The notes beneath the pieces were generated by a model. It made no database searches and was not told where the DNA came from. It worked only from the letters and a program-made list of their open reading frames with translations. Shown here piece after piece: positions 16,618 to 16,916 of a DNA stretch of 16,916 bases (the stretch's first letter is position 1; the number at the start of each line of letters is the position of its first letter). Location of the stretch: positions 1 through 16,916 of the forward strand of contig CALIIG010000294.1 in the NCBI GenBank assembly GCA_938018155.1, read 5' to 3'. A program made the translations under genes and the position numbers. The stretch comes from an uncultured Prevotella sp. (GTDB lineage: Bacteria > Bacteroidota > Bacteroidia > Bacteroidales > Bacteroidaceae).

Positions 16618-16916
16618 AGTTGTTTTATTATTATATTAATGTGTTATCTGAAAGTCTGCAGCTTTCGTAAGAGCTGTTTCCTGTTCTTCGAGTGCAAAGA
16701 AACATATTATTTTGCAGCTTCTGCATGTTTGTTTTGCTATAAATTATGTCCTGATATATAGTTTTACTTATTTTATCATCTTTTTACGATAATAGCAGGG
16801 CAGGCCTGTTATGGGCAAACGATGGTGGGAATATGATGTGATGAGGGCGGGAATAAGGCATATTGTATGGAGGATTACGGGCTATGGGTCATCGTTCGAC
16901 GGCCGTCAGCAGCGCG
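16618..16916. other. Non-coding upstream region of the NagB-like/PIG-L gene, reaching the window edge
   Basis: No gene was recognised in these 299 bases. The minus strand has TTTCTTTGCA at 16702-16693, one base off the Bacteroidota -7 consensus TAnnTTTG, about 77 bp before the ATG. It is the best promoter candidate seen, without a clear -33 element. The far right has a 10-bp palindrome, GACGGCCGTC (16898-16907). The promoter of the gene at 14623-16617 must lie in this region or beyond it. Confidence 0.4.
16695..16702 (-). promoter_or_regulatory. Weak -7 box candidate for the NagB-like/PIG-L gene
   Basis: The minus strand reads TTTCTTTG followed by CA, seven of eight positions compatible with the form of the PUL box at 14179-14186 (TATCTTTG). 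It differs from the TAnnTTTG consensus at the second base. A leader of about 70 nt would result. No supporting -33 element was found, so this is only a candidate. Confidence 0.3.

Overview
The window looks like a Bacteroidota genome, most likely Prevotella or a close Bacteroidales relative. The evidence is a SusC/SusD pair, a hybrid two-component regulator (HTCS), a TAnnTTTG-type promoter box, type IX secretion (T9SS)-like C-terminal tails, and a NagB-like/PIG-L fusion protein of a kind I recall from Bacteroides and Prevotella. No tRNA, rRNA, CRISPR array, transposase or integrase was seen. Every gene called is on the minus strand, so transcription runs from right to left.

Layout in transcription order: (1) 16617-14623, a two-domain protein with a NagB-like N-terminus, in which the expected catalytic residues are replaced, and a PIG-L/LmbE deacetylase-like C-terminus. 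It is closed by a perfect 15-bp hairpin terminator (14536-14504). (2) A 491-bp non-coding gap (14132-14622). It holds a direct repeat with a 21-bp period and a good -7 box, which together look like the activator-dependent promoter of the next block. (3) A polysaccharide utilisation locus (PUL), 14131-218: a secreted beta-propeller protein with ELWxxDGTxxGT repeats; a SusC TonB-dependent transporter broken by a frameshift; a SusD lipoprotein; a surface-glycan-binding-like lipoprotein; a secreted sialidase-fold (BNR) glycosidase-like protein with a CBM9-like domain; and an HTCS sensor/regulator. The HTCS start overlaps the preceding stop as ATGA. (4) A 217-bp left edge with a strong hairpin plus T-run oriented for a plus-strand gene lying outside the window.

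Working model (inference): the periplasmic propeller of the HTCS senses a sugar, and its AraC-type domain binds the 21-bp-spaced repeats at 14212-14242. This would switch on one long operon that ends with the HTCS gene itself, giving positive feedback. The propeller and BNR proteins would act outside the cell after T9SS export, SusD and the small lipoprotein would capture glycan, and SusC would import it. The SusC reading frame is split exactly between plug and barrel, so as written the locus could not import through its own transporter. The target glycan cannot be named from the sequence.

Most interesting points: the SusC break, best explained by a short out-of-frame deletion in the plug-barrel linker; the DGT-repeat propeller as first gene of a PUL; the candidate HTCS operator; the HTCS as last, translationally coupled gene; and the apparent loss of deaminase active-site residues in the NagB-like domain.
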